Shown piece by piece: positions 15,423-23,862 of a stretch of DNA of 35,316 nucleotides. Source of the stretch: Verrucomicrobiia bacterium. Its GTDB lineage: Bacteria; Verrucomicrobiota; Verrucomicrobiia; Limisphaerales; UBA8199. The translations under genes were made by a program, and so were the position numbers. The stretch covers positions 1-35,316 of the forward strand of contig DASYZB010000151.1 of NCBI GenBank assembly GCA_035946615.1, read 5' to 3'. Every line of letters begins with the position of its first letter. The first letter of the stretch is position 1. A model generated the notes under the pieces. The model ran no database searches and was not told where the DNA came from. It saw only the letters and a program-made list of their open reading frames with translations.

Positions 15423-15767
15423 TCAGCCTGGCGGCCATCCTAATTGCCGCCCGCCAATAATGTGACAATGCAAATGAGGCACCGCCTCACCGGCAGCCGG
15501 TCCGTTGTTAAACACCAACCGAAACCCGTCCTTCGTCAGACCAAGCTTGTCGGCGACCTCCGCTGCTTTGAGCAGGAGATAGCCCAAGACCGGTTGGTCT
15601 TCCGGTTTGGCCTCCGCAATCCGGGGGATCGGCTTTTTCGGGATAACCAGGACGTGCGTCGGGGCCTGGGGCTTGATGTCGCGAAACGCCAGCACTAAGT
15701 CGTCTTCATAAACAATAGCCGCCGGGATTTCGCGGGCGATAATCTTCTCGAAGAGGGTCTTGCTCAT
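15423..15767 (-). CDS. HIT (histidine triad) family hydrolase, Hint type
   Basis: A 114-residue protein starting MSKTLFEKIIAREIPAAIVY, a typical Hint start. The histidine triad HLHCHIIGG has H98, H100 and H102, and the partner segment GFRLVFNNGPAAGEAVPH is complete. Members hydrolyse nucleoside phosphoramidates such as AMP-lysine and aminoacyl adenylates. THVLVIPKKPIPRI is the conserved purine-binding strand. It converges with the DAHP synthase gene, leaving only 7 bp between stops, so no separate terminator is visible. The gene is monocistronic. Confidence 0.96.
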   Translation of the reverse strand: MSKTLFEKIIAREIPAAIVYEDDLVLAFRDIKPQAPTHVLVIPKKPIPRIAEAKPEDQPVLGYLLLKAAEVADKLGLTKDGFRLVFNNGPAAGEAVPHLHCHIIGGRQLGWPPG

Positions 15768-15949
15768 GGCGGCACAAAATTTCGTGCATCAGCGTCAAAA
15801 GTCAAACCAAAGGCCTCAGACCGCCGGGAGCCTTCGACGCATCGGGGCTAGCCAATCGTCCAGGATAAAACAAACCAGGAGAGCAATTTCCAGGTTTCGC
15901 GCGGGACTTTTGAAGACCAAATGAAGTCGGCTGCCGCGGTGGCGACAGA

Positions 15950-16813
15950 TTACTTCGAACCCGCATCAGAAGGGAATGCCGCGTCGATTTGCTTAAGGGT
16001 TGCAGATGCCGCTGTGCGCACGTCTTGATCCGGATCCTTTAAGGCCGCCGTGACAACCGGGAGGGAAGCTCTGCCCTTGACCCCAAATTGGCCGAGGGAA
16101 ATTAACACCAAGCTGCGATGTAGCGCATCATTGCTCGAAAAATCATTCATTAAGGCTGGCACCGCAAGTTCTGGCTTGGCATGAAGCTCTCCCAACGCAA
16201 TTACAGCATTATCCTGAACTATCCTGTTATTGTCGCTCAGACTCCCGATCAACGCGGGCACAACCACATCGAAGTCCTCCTGTTCCAACCCAAGCCCCAA
16301 GGCGGCTGAATCCCGAATCCGGTAGCACTGGTTTGTAAGCGCCGCCAACAGCACCGGGACCGCATCTGAACCGATCCCCGCCAGCGCTATTGCGCTAGTG
16401 ACCAAAGCGTTCGTGTGGAAGAGCAGGTTTTTGAGCACGGGTAAAGCTGGCTTGGCTTTGGGTCCCATTGCATAAAGAGCGCGAGAAGCTGCCATAGTCT
16501 GATACCACGGGTTTCCAAACGGGAGATTGACGAGGGACTGTTTACGGTTGATTTCCAGAATCGTCCTCTGCAAAGGGGGGCCTCCGGACTTCATGATCCC
16601 TAAGAGGACAGGAATTGCATTGGTCCCCATTGCACGAAACGCCACGAACGCCGGGTCGTTCGTATCACCGCTCCAACCTTCCATGTCCTTGAGCCAAGCG
16701 CTGAGTGGCCTGCCTTGATAGGTCACTTTCTTGGGCTGCAGGGTGTGCCATAGGGAAAGCCCGAGAACCATGAGAGGCAAAGCGAGCAGTAGCAGTGCTC
16801 GTTTTTTCCTCAT
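15950..16813 (-). CDS. Exported/anchored HEAT-repeat protein
   Basis: A 287-residue protein with a signal/anchor segment at residues 5-21 (RALLLLALPLMVLGLSL). YQGRPLSAWLKDME follows, a common start of such proteins in Verrucomicrobia and Planctomycetes. At least five helical HEAT/PBS-lyase-like repeats follow, such as AVPVLLAALTNQCYRIRDSA, VVVPALIGSLSDNNRIVQDN and SLPVVTAALKDPDQDVRTAA. They form a superhelical scaffold for protein binding. The partner is unknown. It lies alone between the HIT gene (182-bp gap) and the recombinase. Confidence 0.85.
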   Translation of the reverse strand: MRKKRALLLLALPLMVLGLSLWHTLQPKKVTYQGRPLSAWLKDMEGWSGDTNDPAFVAFRAMGTNAIPVLLGIMKSGGPPLQRTILEINRKQSLVNLPFGNPWYQTMAASRALYAMGPKAKPALPVLKNLLFHTNALVTSAIALAGIGSDAVPVLLAALTNQCYRIRDSAALGLGLEQEDFDVVVPALIGSLSDNNRIVQDNAVIALGELHAKPELAVPALMNDFSSNDALHRSLVLISLGQFGVKGRASLPVVTAALKDPDQDVRTAASATLKQIDAAFPSDAGSK

Positions 16814-16925
16814 GCTTTATCATAGCTCCCCTACGCTACTCCCGCGAGAGTTTCCAGCCTTCAAGCCATCGAATTGACTCGCCAACTTGGCAGGGTCGTG
16901 TCGCCGCCGCCAACCTGCACCCGCC

Positions 16926-17840
16926 TCACGCCCTGGGATGAAACTTCCGGTGGACTTCGCGCAAGCGGTTGCCGGCAACGTGCGTATAGACTTCGGTGGT
17001 GCTGATGTTGGAATGGCCCAGCAGTTCCTGGATGACGCGCAGGTCGGCCCCGTTCTCCAAGAGGTGGGTTGCAAAGCTATGGCGCAACATGTGCGGCGTG
17101 ACGTTCTTCGAGATACCGGCGCGGCGGGCTCGCTGCTTGATGCGCAGCCACAGAGTCACTTGGGCGAAGGGGGTGCCGCGTTTGGTCAGGAAGACGGCCG
17201 CCGGTGAGCGAGCAGTAACCAGTTGGGGACGGCCCGATTGAAGGAAACGTTGCAGCGCCGCCACGGCCGTGCGGCCCACAGGCACTACGCGTTCCTTATT
17301 GCCTTTGCCAATCACGTTAATGAATCCGGCATCCAGGTGGAGCTGTTCCAGTCGCAACCCGCGCAACTCCGCCAGGCGCAGCCCGGATGCATAAGCCAGT
17401 TCGAGAATCGCCTGATCGCACAGGCTCTGCGGAGTCTCCGGCGTCTCGGGCCGGAGAAGCCTCTCGATGTCGCGCCCATTGAGGGCTTTGGGCAATCGTT
17501 TCCAGCGCCGCGGCAAAGACAGGTTCTCGGCCAGGTTCGCCGGCAAAAGAGATTCTCTCTCCGCGAACCGATAAAACGCGCGGAGGGCGGCTATCTCGAG
17601 GTAAACACTCTCGCTGCTGAGCCGGCGTGGAGACTCCTTGCCATCCACCGTGCGCTCTCGCTCGTGTTGGAGAAAGCTCATCAGGTGCCGCAGTTCGACA
17701 GCATCCCAGCTTTTGAGCCCCTGGACGCTTGCCCAAACGAGGAACTTGTTCAGAAGCGCGGCATAGGTTCTCTGCGTATGCTCGGCCTTGCCGCGCTCGT
17801 GCCGGAGATGCTGGAGAAAATCTTCGACCAGATTCTGCAT
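16926..17840 (-). CDS. Tyrosine recombinase XerC/XerD family
   Basis: A 304-residue recombinase of normal Xer length, with core-binding domain 1-105 (FLQHLRHERGKAEHTQRTY) and catalytic domain 115-295. The full catalytic set is present: R155 (ASGLRLAEL), the beta-hairpin lysine in GKGNKERVVP (K179/K182), H250 and R253 (HMLRHSFATHLL), H276 (LLGHSNIST) and Y285 (EVYTHV). It would resolve chromosome dimers at dif. XerC and XerD cannot be separated by eye. Unlike the integrase at 197-1642 it is not next to a tRNA and has no cargo, so it is a housekeeping enzyme. Upstream 45 bp lies the permease stop. Confidence 0.93.
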   Translation of the reverse strand: MQNLVEDFLQHLRHERGKAEHTQRTYAALLNKFLVWASVQGLKSWDAVELRHLMSFLQHERERTVDGKESPRRLSSESVYLEIAALRAFYRFAERESLLPANLAENLSLPRRWKRLPKALNGRDIERLLRPETPETPQSLCDQAILELAYASGLRLAELRGLRLEQLHLDAGFINVIGKGNKERVVPVGRTAVAALQRFLQSGRPQLVTARSPAAVFLTKRGTPFAQVTLWLRIKQRARRAGISKNVTPHMLRHSFATHLLENGADLRVIQELLGHSNISTTEVYTHVAGNRLREVHRKFHPRA

Positions 17841-17884
17841 AAAGCCCCAGCCCTTTATGCGGTGATCGCAGCGCTAGTGCGAGC

Positions 17885-19357
17885 TCATTTCGCCGAGGCC
17901 GTCACCGGCTTGGCTGGCTCAGAGACCTGGGCTGAGAGCGGGATCACCTGTGACTGCAACCCCATCTTGGCACAGAGGAAATAGAGAATGGCCCCGACGA
18001 CAAACGCCAGCACGGGAGCCGCCGGGACATCGGGGAATGTCTCGGGTTTCCAGTCGTGGAGGTTTGGCAGGATTCCAACCAGGAAACCCAGCGCCCAGGA
18101 AATCCATCCCGCCGGGTTGAATCCGGCGCGCGGGCCCGTCCATTTCCCTTTTGAGAGTAAATAATCGACCAGCATGGCGCCGCAGATCGGGCCGAAAGAG
18201 GCGCCGATAATGACAAACACGGGGATGACCTCACCGGCCTTGCCCGTGACAGCCAGGATGATGCTGACGGCTGCCCCGATACCTACCGAGAGAAATGGAT
18301 TCACCTGCGGCAATGTCGTCTTGAAGCTGTTAGCAGCGATAAACGACGAGAAACAGGCCGGCGGAAACGCGGCCAACGCCAATAGGAACATGACCCACCT
18401 GGCCACATCCTTCCCCAAAACCACAGGGATTAAGTTAAACGAATCGAGGATAAAGCCCTTTTGCTCTGTGCCGGCTGCGATAGCTTTGGCACTCAGGTCC
18501 GGCGAGCCATAGACACCCGCCACCACCAGGATTGAAAGTCCGGCAGTCACCAGGATAGCCAAAGCTATGCCGAACAACCCGCCCATGCTCACGTCGCTTT
18601 TGTCGCGGCTGTTGGTGCCAAAATCCACGCCTGCGGCGCCGGCAGTGGCGAAGAACCCGACGACATAAGTTAGAATGGCCGCAATGACACCACCTGCCGC
18701 GAGCGGAGCAGGGGCAGTCAGGGCGAACGTTTTCTGGGCATCGATCAGCTTGCTGGGATCAAAGCTGCCTACGCTTCCTGCGGTCTTGGCAAAGAGCCAC
18801 AGCAACGTCAGCAACGGAATTAGCGGCAGGTAGGTCGCCACTTTGGCCACGTACTGGATTCCTTTCAGACCCACGAACGCAGCCAGAATGCCCCAAATCA
18901 CCATGAGGACCTTGGCGCTAACTGGAAGCACCGCGCTCAGCGCCATTGACGAGAAGTAAATATTCACCCCCAACCAGCCGAATTGCAATACACCCATGAG
19001 AAAACCTGGCATGATGAAACCGCCTTGGGCACCAAAGGTCGAGGTTCCCACGATGTAGAGCGGCAGGCCCGTCTTCATTCCAAACAAACCGGGCACGAGA
19101 TAGAAGAGAAAATGGCAGATAACGGCTGAGAGGAGCAAGCCCAGCAGAGCCACTCCCACACCTTGAGCAAGTGTGCCACCCAGAAAGCCTGCCTGGGTCG
19201 TGGTTGCCCCTTGCCAGAAGACAAACCAAAGGAAAATCCCGGCATACGTCGGGGCGGTATTCTTGTACCAGGGCGCCCGATTACCGGGCGGATTGGGTTT
19301 GGCGCTGGTGATGTAGGCTGGAAGCGGGCCAGCCGTGGGTGTCGTTTGATCGTTCAT
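17885..19357 (-). CDS. NCS1-family cytosine/purine permease
   Basis: A 490-residue integral membrane transporter with about 12 hydrophobic segments. The N-terminal NRAPWYKNTAPTYAGIFLWF is the typical NCS1 first helix approach, and FLGGTLAQGVGVALLGLLLS the second. The family imports cytosine, purines, hydantoins or thiamin precursors with sodium or protons. Closest in feel to CodB/cytosine permeases, but substrate residues cannot be judged by eye. No cytosine deaminase lies beside it. The upstream 520-bp gap gives room for regulation. Confidence 0.88.
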   Translation of the reverse strand: MNDQTTPTAGPLPAYITSAKPNPPGNRAPWYKNTAPTYAGIFLWFVFWQGATTTQAGFLGGTLAQGVGVALLGLLLSAVICHFLFYLVPGLFGMKTGLPLYIVGTSTFGAQGGFIMPGFLMGVLQFGWLGVNIYFSSMALSAVLPVSAKVLMVIWGILAAFVGLKGIQYVAKVATYLPLIPLLTLLWLFAKTAGSVGSFDPSKLIDAQKTFALTAPAPLAAGGVIAAILTYVVGFFATAGAAGVDFGTNSRDKSDVSMGGLFGIALAILVTAGLSILVVAGVYGSPDLSAKAIAAGTEQKGFILDSFNLIPVVLGKDVARWVMFLLALAAFPPACFSSFIAANSFKTTLPQVNPFLSVGIGAAVSIILAVTGKAGEVIPVFVIIGASFGPICGAMLVDYLLSKGKWTGPRAGFNPAGWISWALGFLVGILPNLHDWKPETFPDVPAAPVLAFVVGAILYFLCAKMGLQSQVIPLSAQVSEPAKPVTASAK

Positions 19358-19877
19358 ACGTGGGTTATTGCTACTGTCATTAAACCAAACAGGCGGGGGT
19401 CCAGCATTCGGCTTTGGCCTGACGACGCAGCCAACGGGTTTTGGCGGTCATCGTGCTGACGTTTGGTCAAGCTGCCTGTTGCCAGTGAGGTGCCAAGCAT
19501 TGGCCGGAGGATACTCCGGCAGGATGGGCTGCTGTCAACGGCAAAGTTCCTGGCATCCGGAATCTTGTCTGGAGGTCGATTCGCTTGGCTCTCCGCGTTA
19601 GGGACGGGTGCCCGGCCGCCAAGGAGGTGGGGATGGGGAATCCCGCTGAAGAAAACGACCGGACACCCAACCAAGCCAAGAGTAACAAAAGAGGACCCCT
19701 GGATGTCAAGCCTAAGTGAAAGGTAAAAGCAACAAGCCGCCGCTGCTGAATGCAGGAGACGACGTAAGGAGTCTGATCAGCAATTTCCAGAAAGCAAACG
19801 CGGCCAGCGCACACTCTTGATTAGAGACTCCTTACGTCGTCTCCTGCAAAGGTTTGGCACTGCTCTGACCCAGGCCA
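19358..19877. other. 520-bp intergenic region with two inverted repeats
   Basis: It separates the permease start from the stop of the anti-sigma-like gene, both on the minus strand. A 7-bp perfect hairpin, GCCGGAG-GATA-CTCCGGC, sits at 19503-19520, about 145 bp upstream of the permease start, and would lie in the permease leader if transcription starts beyond it. The long inverted repeat is at 19751-19848. I see no convincing gene; short open frames here lack family similarity. Confidence 0.55.
19751..19848. repeat. Perfect 24-bp inverted repeat with 50-nt loop
   Basis: The left arm 19751-19774 begins TGCAGGAGACGACGTAAGG. The right arm 19825-19848 ends CCTTACGTCGTCTCCTGCA. All 24 positions are complementary, and pairing continues imperfectly inward through CTGATCAG against CTAATCAAG. 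No target-site duplication is obvious outside the arms. It may be a MITE-like element, a dispersed hairpin, or a long-loop transcript-end structure after the sigma/anti-sigma operon. Confidence 0.85.
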
Positions 19878-20372
19878 TCAAGGCAGACTGGACAGCAGGC
19901 ACCGCGCTGTTCGATTGGCGTCTTGATTGAGCCGCTGCCATTCATCGGAAAGCGGTTCCAGCATCAGGGAGGGCGCGTTTTGGGCCATTTGCCCGCCGGC
20001 ATCCCAGGCCTCTGTCATCGGCTGCAGGGTCGCTGCAGCCCGGGGCGCAGCAGGATGAATCAGCCAAAACCCGGCCAGCAACACCGCCAGTGTCCCGGCC
20101 AATGCCATCGACGAGGTCCATGCGATGGATTTGAGTTCCGGCGGTTGTGCGCGAGCGGCAGCGCCCACGGCCCGCATAATAGAAGCATGCAGCGATGGCG
20201 CAGCATCCAGCCGTGGCCGTGCCATTTCGAGGGCGCGGCCCAGTCTTGATGCGCTTTGCACAAAATCGCGCAGGTCGGGGCTGCGGGCGATTTGCTCTTG
20301 GAGAGAAGGCGGCAACGGTTTGCCGGAATCCAAAGCATTCGAGATTTTGAATTTTGCCAGGAATCGTTTCAT
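19878..20372 (-). CDS. Putative membrane anti-sigma-like protein
   Basis: A 164-residue protein with a cytosolic N-terminus of about 80 residues, one transmembrane helix at about 84-106 (AWTSSMALAGTLAVLLAGFWL), and a short outer domain. Its ATG follows the sigma-factor stop by three bases. This topology and location are typical of anti-sigma factors, which hold an ECF sigma factor at the membrane until a signal arrives. No zinc-binding HxxxCxxC anti-sigma motif is seen, so the assignment rests on context. Confidence 0.65.
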   Translation of the reverse strand: MKRFLAKFKISNALDSGKPLPPSLQEQIARSPDLRDFVQSASRLGRALEMARPRLDAAPSLHASIMRAVGAAARAQPPELKSIAWTSSMALAGTLAVLLAGFWLIHPAAPRAAATLQPMTEAWDAGGQMAQNAPSLMLEPLSDEWQRLNQDANRTARCLLSSLP

Positions 20373-20375
20373 GGG

Positions 20376-21086
20376 CTAAGGCTTTAAATCCGTTCTAAAG
20401 TTCGCAGAAGAACAGAGCCAAAGCGGCCCTGATTCGCTATCGCGACCGCAAACGCCGGGGCGCTGTCCAACGCCGTCCAGTTGTGGGCAGGGATTGGGCC
20501 GGGGACCGGCGGGTTGTGAGGCCCAGTACGTATCAAGCAGGGTCCGAATATCCCCTTGGCGCGACAGGCCCTGGCGCGCGCGAAACAGGAGCACTTTCAC
20601 ATGCGTGCGGGTCTTTCGAAGAACTTGCGCAATTTCCGCGATGCTCAAATCTGCCGCGTATCTCAACCAAAGAGCCTGGAATTGCGCCGTGGACAGTCCG
20701 CGCCGGGCCAGGTCCCACAACGCTTCAACCTCCTCGCGGCGAGCCATCAATTCGGCGGGGTCCTTTAAGTCCGCCAACTCGGGCAGCGATTCATCGGCAC
20801 TCGGCCAGGCAGCGCGATGGTGGTCGATGGATTTGCGCCGGGCGATTGTGAAGAGCCACGCGGCAAAGGAGCGGCGGTCGTCATATCGGGCAATGGCCTG
20901 GAAGGCCTTCAGGAAGGTATCCTGAGTGATCTCGCGGGCCGCCATGGCATCGCCGCACAAACGGCTGACAAAAGCAAAAACCCGGTTCTCGTACCGCAAG
21001 ACCAGCTCCTCAAAAGCCTCCAGTGAGCCCGACCGGGTTTGGCGAGCAAGGTCCTGGTCGGATAGCGAATCAGGGGCGGGGTCCAT
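20376..21086 (-). CDS. ECF-type RNA polymerase sigma factor
   Basis: A 236-residue sigma-70-family factor. Region 2 is FEELVLRYENRVFAFVSRL with REITQDTFLKAFQAI (about 25-65) and the -10-reading FAAWLFTIARRKSIDHHR. Region 4 is LSIAEIAQVLRKTRTHVKVL (helix-turn-helix) followed by FRARQGL. There is no sigma region 1 or 3. The last 45 residues, Pro/Cys-rich, are beyond the usual ECF length (about 190) and may be an added tail. It is encoded directly before the anti-sigma-like gene, so both are one operon. The target genes cannot be told. Confidence 0.92.
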   Translation of the reverse strand: MDPAPDSLSDQDLARQTRSGSLEAFEELVLRYENRVFAFVSRLCGDAMAAREITQDTFLKAFQAIARYDDRRSFAAWLFTIARRKSIDHHRAAWPSADESLPELADLKDPAELMARREEVEALWDLARRGLSTAQFQALWLRYAADLSIAEIAQVLRKTRTHVKVLLFRARQGLSRQGDIRTLLDTYWASQPAGPRPNPCPQLDGVGQRPGVCGRDSESGPLWLCSSANFRTDLKP

Positions 21087-21127
21087 CGCAGTTCACATTA
21101 CATGACTTTGGCTGCTGGTCATCGAGT

Positions 21128-22111
21128 TTATTTTTGCTCGTTCTCTCGGGCTTTCTTCTTAGCCGCCTTTCGCTCGGCATCAGCCTTAATGATTTCGACA
21201 GTATCGGCCGCTGGCAGCCTCAGATGCAGGATGACACGGTTGCCCTCCTGTTTGAGCGAGAGGGCGTTGGCGAGTTTGGCCGATTCAGGCTTATTTTGCT
21301 GCAATTTCAACAACGCGATGAGGCCCTGGCCGATAGCTTCCATCTGGCCGGCGACTTGCTCGTTATTGGCTTCGAGGCTGAGCATCCCATTGACCTGGCC
21401 CTGGTTTTGCCCGAGCTGCAGCACGACTACCTTGGAAAGCTTGAGAACGGCTGCGCTCGGGTCCGCATTGGCGAAGTCCAGCTTGCGGGCGCCCGCTTCG
21501 AGAAAACTGTCATCATCGGCGGCCCCCAATTGGGCAAAGGCAGTTCTGGCCGACATATTGGCAGTTCGTCCATCAAGAACATCCAGCGCTTTGGCAACAG
21601 ACTCCTCTCGGCGGCCAAAGACAATCCGGCGCCCCTGGAGCGAGGCGTAAATACGAGGCTCTCCGCCCTCCTTCTTTTCCTTGTTCTCATCAATCCAGTT
21701 GTAAATGACGTGGCGCTTGTAGGTCGTGCTCTCAGACTGCTTAGCCGCCTTGGCCAGGGTCGTCAGCCGTTCGGCGTCGAAATCTGCATAGACGAGCAGG
21801 ATTCCATCTGCCGGCTCACCGCTGGACGAGTAAAGTGTCAGCCCGTGCAATTGGGTGCGCAGATCGAAGCTGAAAATCGATTGGAATGCGGCCAATTTAG
21901 CCTGTGCATCCGGCTGTTCCACTTGGGAAAGGATGAACTGGCCGATGGCTGTGGGCCTGAGCCGATCGCAATCGGCATGAACCACCCAGGCAGGGTCTGC
22001 GGCAACGTCCTTGAGTTGAAATGGGCTGCCCGAAGCAGCCAAGCACCCAAGTGCAGCCGACCCGGCGAAAAGGACCCAAACGGCTTTCGAAAAGGCACTC
22101 GCTCGGGCCAT
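21128..22111 (-). CDS. Exported hypothetical protein, 327 aa
   Basis: The product has a signal sequence (ASAFSKAVWVLFAGSAALGCL, about residues 4-24), then a mature domain of about 270 residues. It contains FQLKDVAADPAWVVHADCD, VVVLQLGQNQGQVNG and a Lys/Ala-rich end (ADAERKAAKKKARENEQK). I do not recognise the family. ATG 22111 is chosen because AGGA lies six bases upstream. The frame is open to GTG 22192, which would put 27 extra residues before the signal. It is 41 bp upstream of the sigma gene on the same strand and may be cotranscribed. Confidence 0.7.
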   Translation of the reverse strand: MARASAFSKAVWVLFAGSAALGCLAASGSPFQLKDVAADPAWVVHADCDRLRPTAIGQFILSQVEQPDAQAKLAAFQSIFSFDLRTQLHGLTLYSSSGEPADGILLVYADFDAERLTTLAKAAKQSESTTYKRHVIYNWIDENKEKKEGGEPRIYASLQGRRIVFGRREESVAKALDVLDGRTANMSARTAFAQLGAADDDSFLEAGARKLDFANADPSAAVLKLSKVVVLQLGQNQGQVNGMLSLEANNEQVAGQMEAIGQGLIALLKLQQNKPESAKLANALSLKQEGNRVILHLRLPAADTVEIIKADAERKAAKKKARENEQK

Positions 22112-22226
22112 CCTGTTTCCTGGTATCAAAGGAATCATTCTCATGGCTGTATGTTTTCCGCTATGCGACACGACCGTGTTGTGTTCAGTCACTTCAACAA
22201 GAGATACGCAGAACGGCGCGAAAAGG

Positions 22227-23081
22227 TTACAATTCAGCGCAAATCAGCCCGCGCACTGCCACAACAGCAATAAGGAAGCTCTGGGCCACCGTAACGGCTG
22301 CCGCGGCGCCGAGATGCTGTTTGAGGTCAGCGGTGACGAATAGCGTCTGGAACAGCATCCATACCAACAGCGGATGATAATCCGGCGCATCCGAAGCAGC
22401 CGGTCGTTTGTTAATGAGGAACGGTGTGACGCACACCAGAATGATGGCGGCGGCGACTGCCCAGCCCAGGCAGTTCACAAAGGCTGTCGTGTACCAGTCC
22501 ACGGGTAGCCCTGTTGGTTTCCAAACCCCGTACTCCTTGATTTGCCTCGCATACATATCGAGTGCGAGTTCCAGCAAGACGGCCAGCACAACCGTGCAGC
22601 CTAATACCCAGAATCCATAGACCCGGCTTTGGCGCCAGGGGCGAAACATCAACCGGCTCACGCCTCGGCCAGTGAGCAGAGCCACAATCCATATGAGCGG
22701 GATTGACCAGGGCAGGATGCCAAACAGGAGCGGCTCCGAACGATCTATGCAAGCGAGCGGGCCGAACGGCGCGCCGGTGAAAGCGCCGAGACTTTGTGCC
22801 ACCCCGCCCATCAGAGCAATCAGCAATGCTACAGCCAGGACATTCTGTGTGGGCAACTGGCGGGCCAGGCCACACAGCGTCGTAACGGCGCCTAAAACCA
22901 GGAGCAAGCCCTCCGGCCAGCCGCGCCCACTAAAGAAGGAAAAGGGGGCGCACAGGTTGCACCAGGCCAGCCCAAACTGTATCAGGAACAGCGCGAAAGA
23001 AGTCCGATGAATGGTCTGCGACCGACCCCCAAAGAGACTTTCGGGTTTTAGAGCAATTCGACACAGGGCCGCGCGGTCCAT
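22227..23081 (-). CDS. CruF/DUF422-like integral membrane protein
   Basis: A 284-residue membrane protein with about seven hydrophobic segments. Segments such as LACIDRSEPLLFGILPWSIP, GFWVLGCTVVLAVLLELALD, and GLPVDWYTTAFVNCLGW resemble the carotenoid-biosynthesis family typified by CruF (carotenoid 1',2'-hydratase). In that family an acidic residue lies within a membrane helix and a W-x-N-x-x-GW motif follows. No other carotenoid gene is in the window, so a pigment role is inference. Conserved acids here include D114 in CIDRSEP and E192/D195 in LELALDMYAR. A plain membrane protein of unknown function remains possible. Confidence 0.6.
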   Translation of the reverse strand: MDRAALCRIALKPESLFGGRSQTIHRTSFALFLIQFGLAWCNLCAPFSFFSGRGWPEGLLLVLGAVTTLCGLARQLPTQNVLAVALLIALMGGVAQSLGAFTGAPFGPLACIDRSEPLLFGILPWSIPLIWIVALLTGRGVSRLMFRPWRQSRVYGFWVLGCTVVLAVLLELALDMYARQIKEYGVWKPTGLPVDWYTTAFVNCLGWAVAAAIILVCVTPFLINKRPAASDAPDYHPLLVWMLFQTLFVTADLKQHLGAAAAVTVAQSFLIAVVAVRGLICAEL

Positions 23082-23278
23082 CCGGGCAATCTACCGGTTT
23101 GGGTCTGAAAATTCATTAGAATTTGAAGAGTCGAAACAACGACCTTGGCGCCTGATTAGCGTCCCCCTTGTATTCTACGGTCTGAAACAAATCCGTTATG
23201 CGAGGTTTCGGGGAGTGGTGAAATTGGCTTGTTTGGTGGCCCTGGACTTGCTCTTCTGGACGCAGCTTACAATTTTCT

Positions 23279-23704
23279 ATGACGCTTGAGCAGGCAACCA
23301 GCTTAATCAAAGGATGCGCCGAGCAGATGAACGCTCGGTACAAAAAAGTCGTTTTTGACGAATGGGCCATCATCTCGCTGGGCGAACGCAAGGGCCGCGT
23401 TTACGCCTATATCGGCCCTCGGAAAACCGGGTTTCAGAAGAATTTTCTGACCGATGCCGGCGCGCTCCGGGCGGGCTTGCTCGCTCGGGAGGGCAACGCC
23501 GGCGATTTCGAGTTCGCCCGCCACGGCATCGGCACCGGATTCGAATCCTTTATGATCCTTGGCGAAGGGTTGTTCCTGATTTGCAACAACACCGTCCAAT
23601 CTATGGACGGCATTACCCAGGACCCTCTCTGGCTTTCGGCCCAAGTCCCCTTTGCAGAACTAAGCGAACAGTTCCGAAGCGATCCGCTTGTGCTCAGCCA
23701 GTAG
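23279..23704 (+). CDS. Hypothetical protein, 141 aa
   Basis: The product starts MTLEQATSLIKGCAEQMNAR and has alternating strands and helices (KKVVFDEWAIISL, RVYAYIGPRKTGFQ, FESFMILGEGLFLICNN). The single-domain alpha/beta shape and charged helix at the start recall small roadblock-like or signalling modules, but I cannot name a family. No signal peptide or metal motif. It is transcribed away from the CruF-like gene. A palindromic repeat follows its stop by 34 bp. Confidence 0.7.
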   Translation: MTLEQATSLIKGCAEQMNARYKKVVFDEWAIISLGERKGRVYAYIGPRKTGFQKNFLTDAGALRAGLLAREGNAGDFEFARHGIGTGFESFMILGEGLFLICNNTVQSMDGITQDPLWLSAQVPFAELSEQFRSDPLVLSQ

Positions 23705-23737
23705 GTTTGACTGGGATGCGCGCCTGCCAGGCTCTTA

Positions 23738-23832
23738 TGGAGTGCCCCGGCAAAGCGCAACGGCAGTCGCGCTTTTGCCCGCCCGCGCCCAACTCCAAAG
23801 CGGCGTCGCGCTTCGCTTGCCACCGCACTCCA
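23738..23832. repeat. Dispersed palindromic repeat, copy 2
   Basis: A 95-bp imperfect palindrome related to 8581-8676. Ends are TGGAGTGC (23738-23745) and GCACTCCA (23825-23832). The inner GGCAAAGCGCAACGGC and AAAGCGGCGTCGCGCTTCGC pair broadly. The flank CTCCAAAAAG is shared with copy 1. Here it lies between a plus-strand stop and a minus-strand stop, and could act as a bidirectional terminator as well as a repeat. Confidence 0.85.
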
Positions 23833-23862
23833 AAAAGTGGAGCGTCCTCACCCCTCTTATTC

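Noticed and set aside
19358-19540. Riboswitch upstream of the NCS1 permease
   Set aside because: The 7-bp hairpin is real, but conserved core bases of purine, TPP or preQ1 riboswitches were not found.
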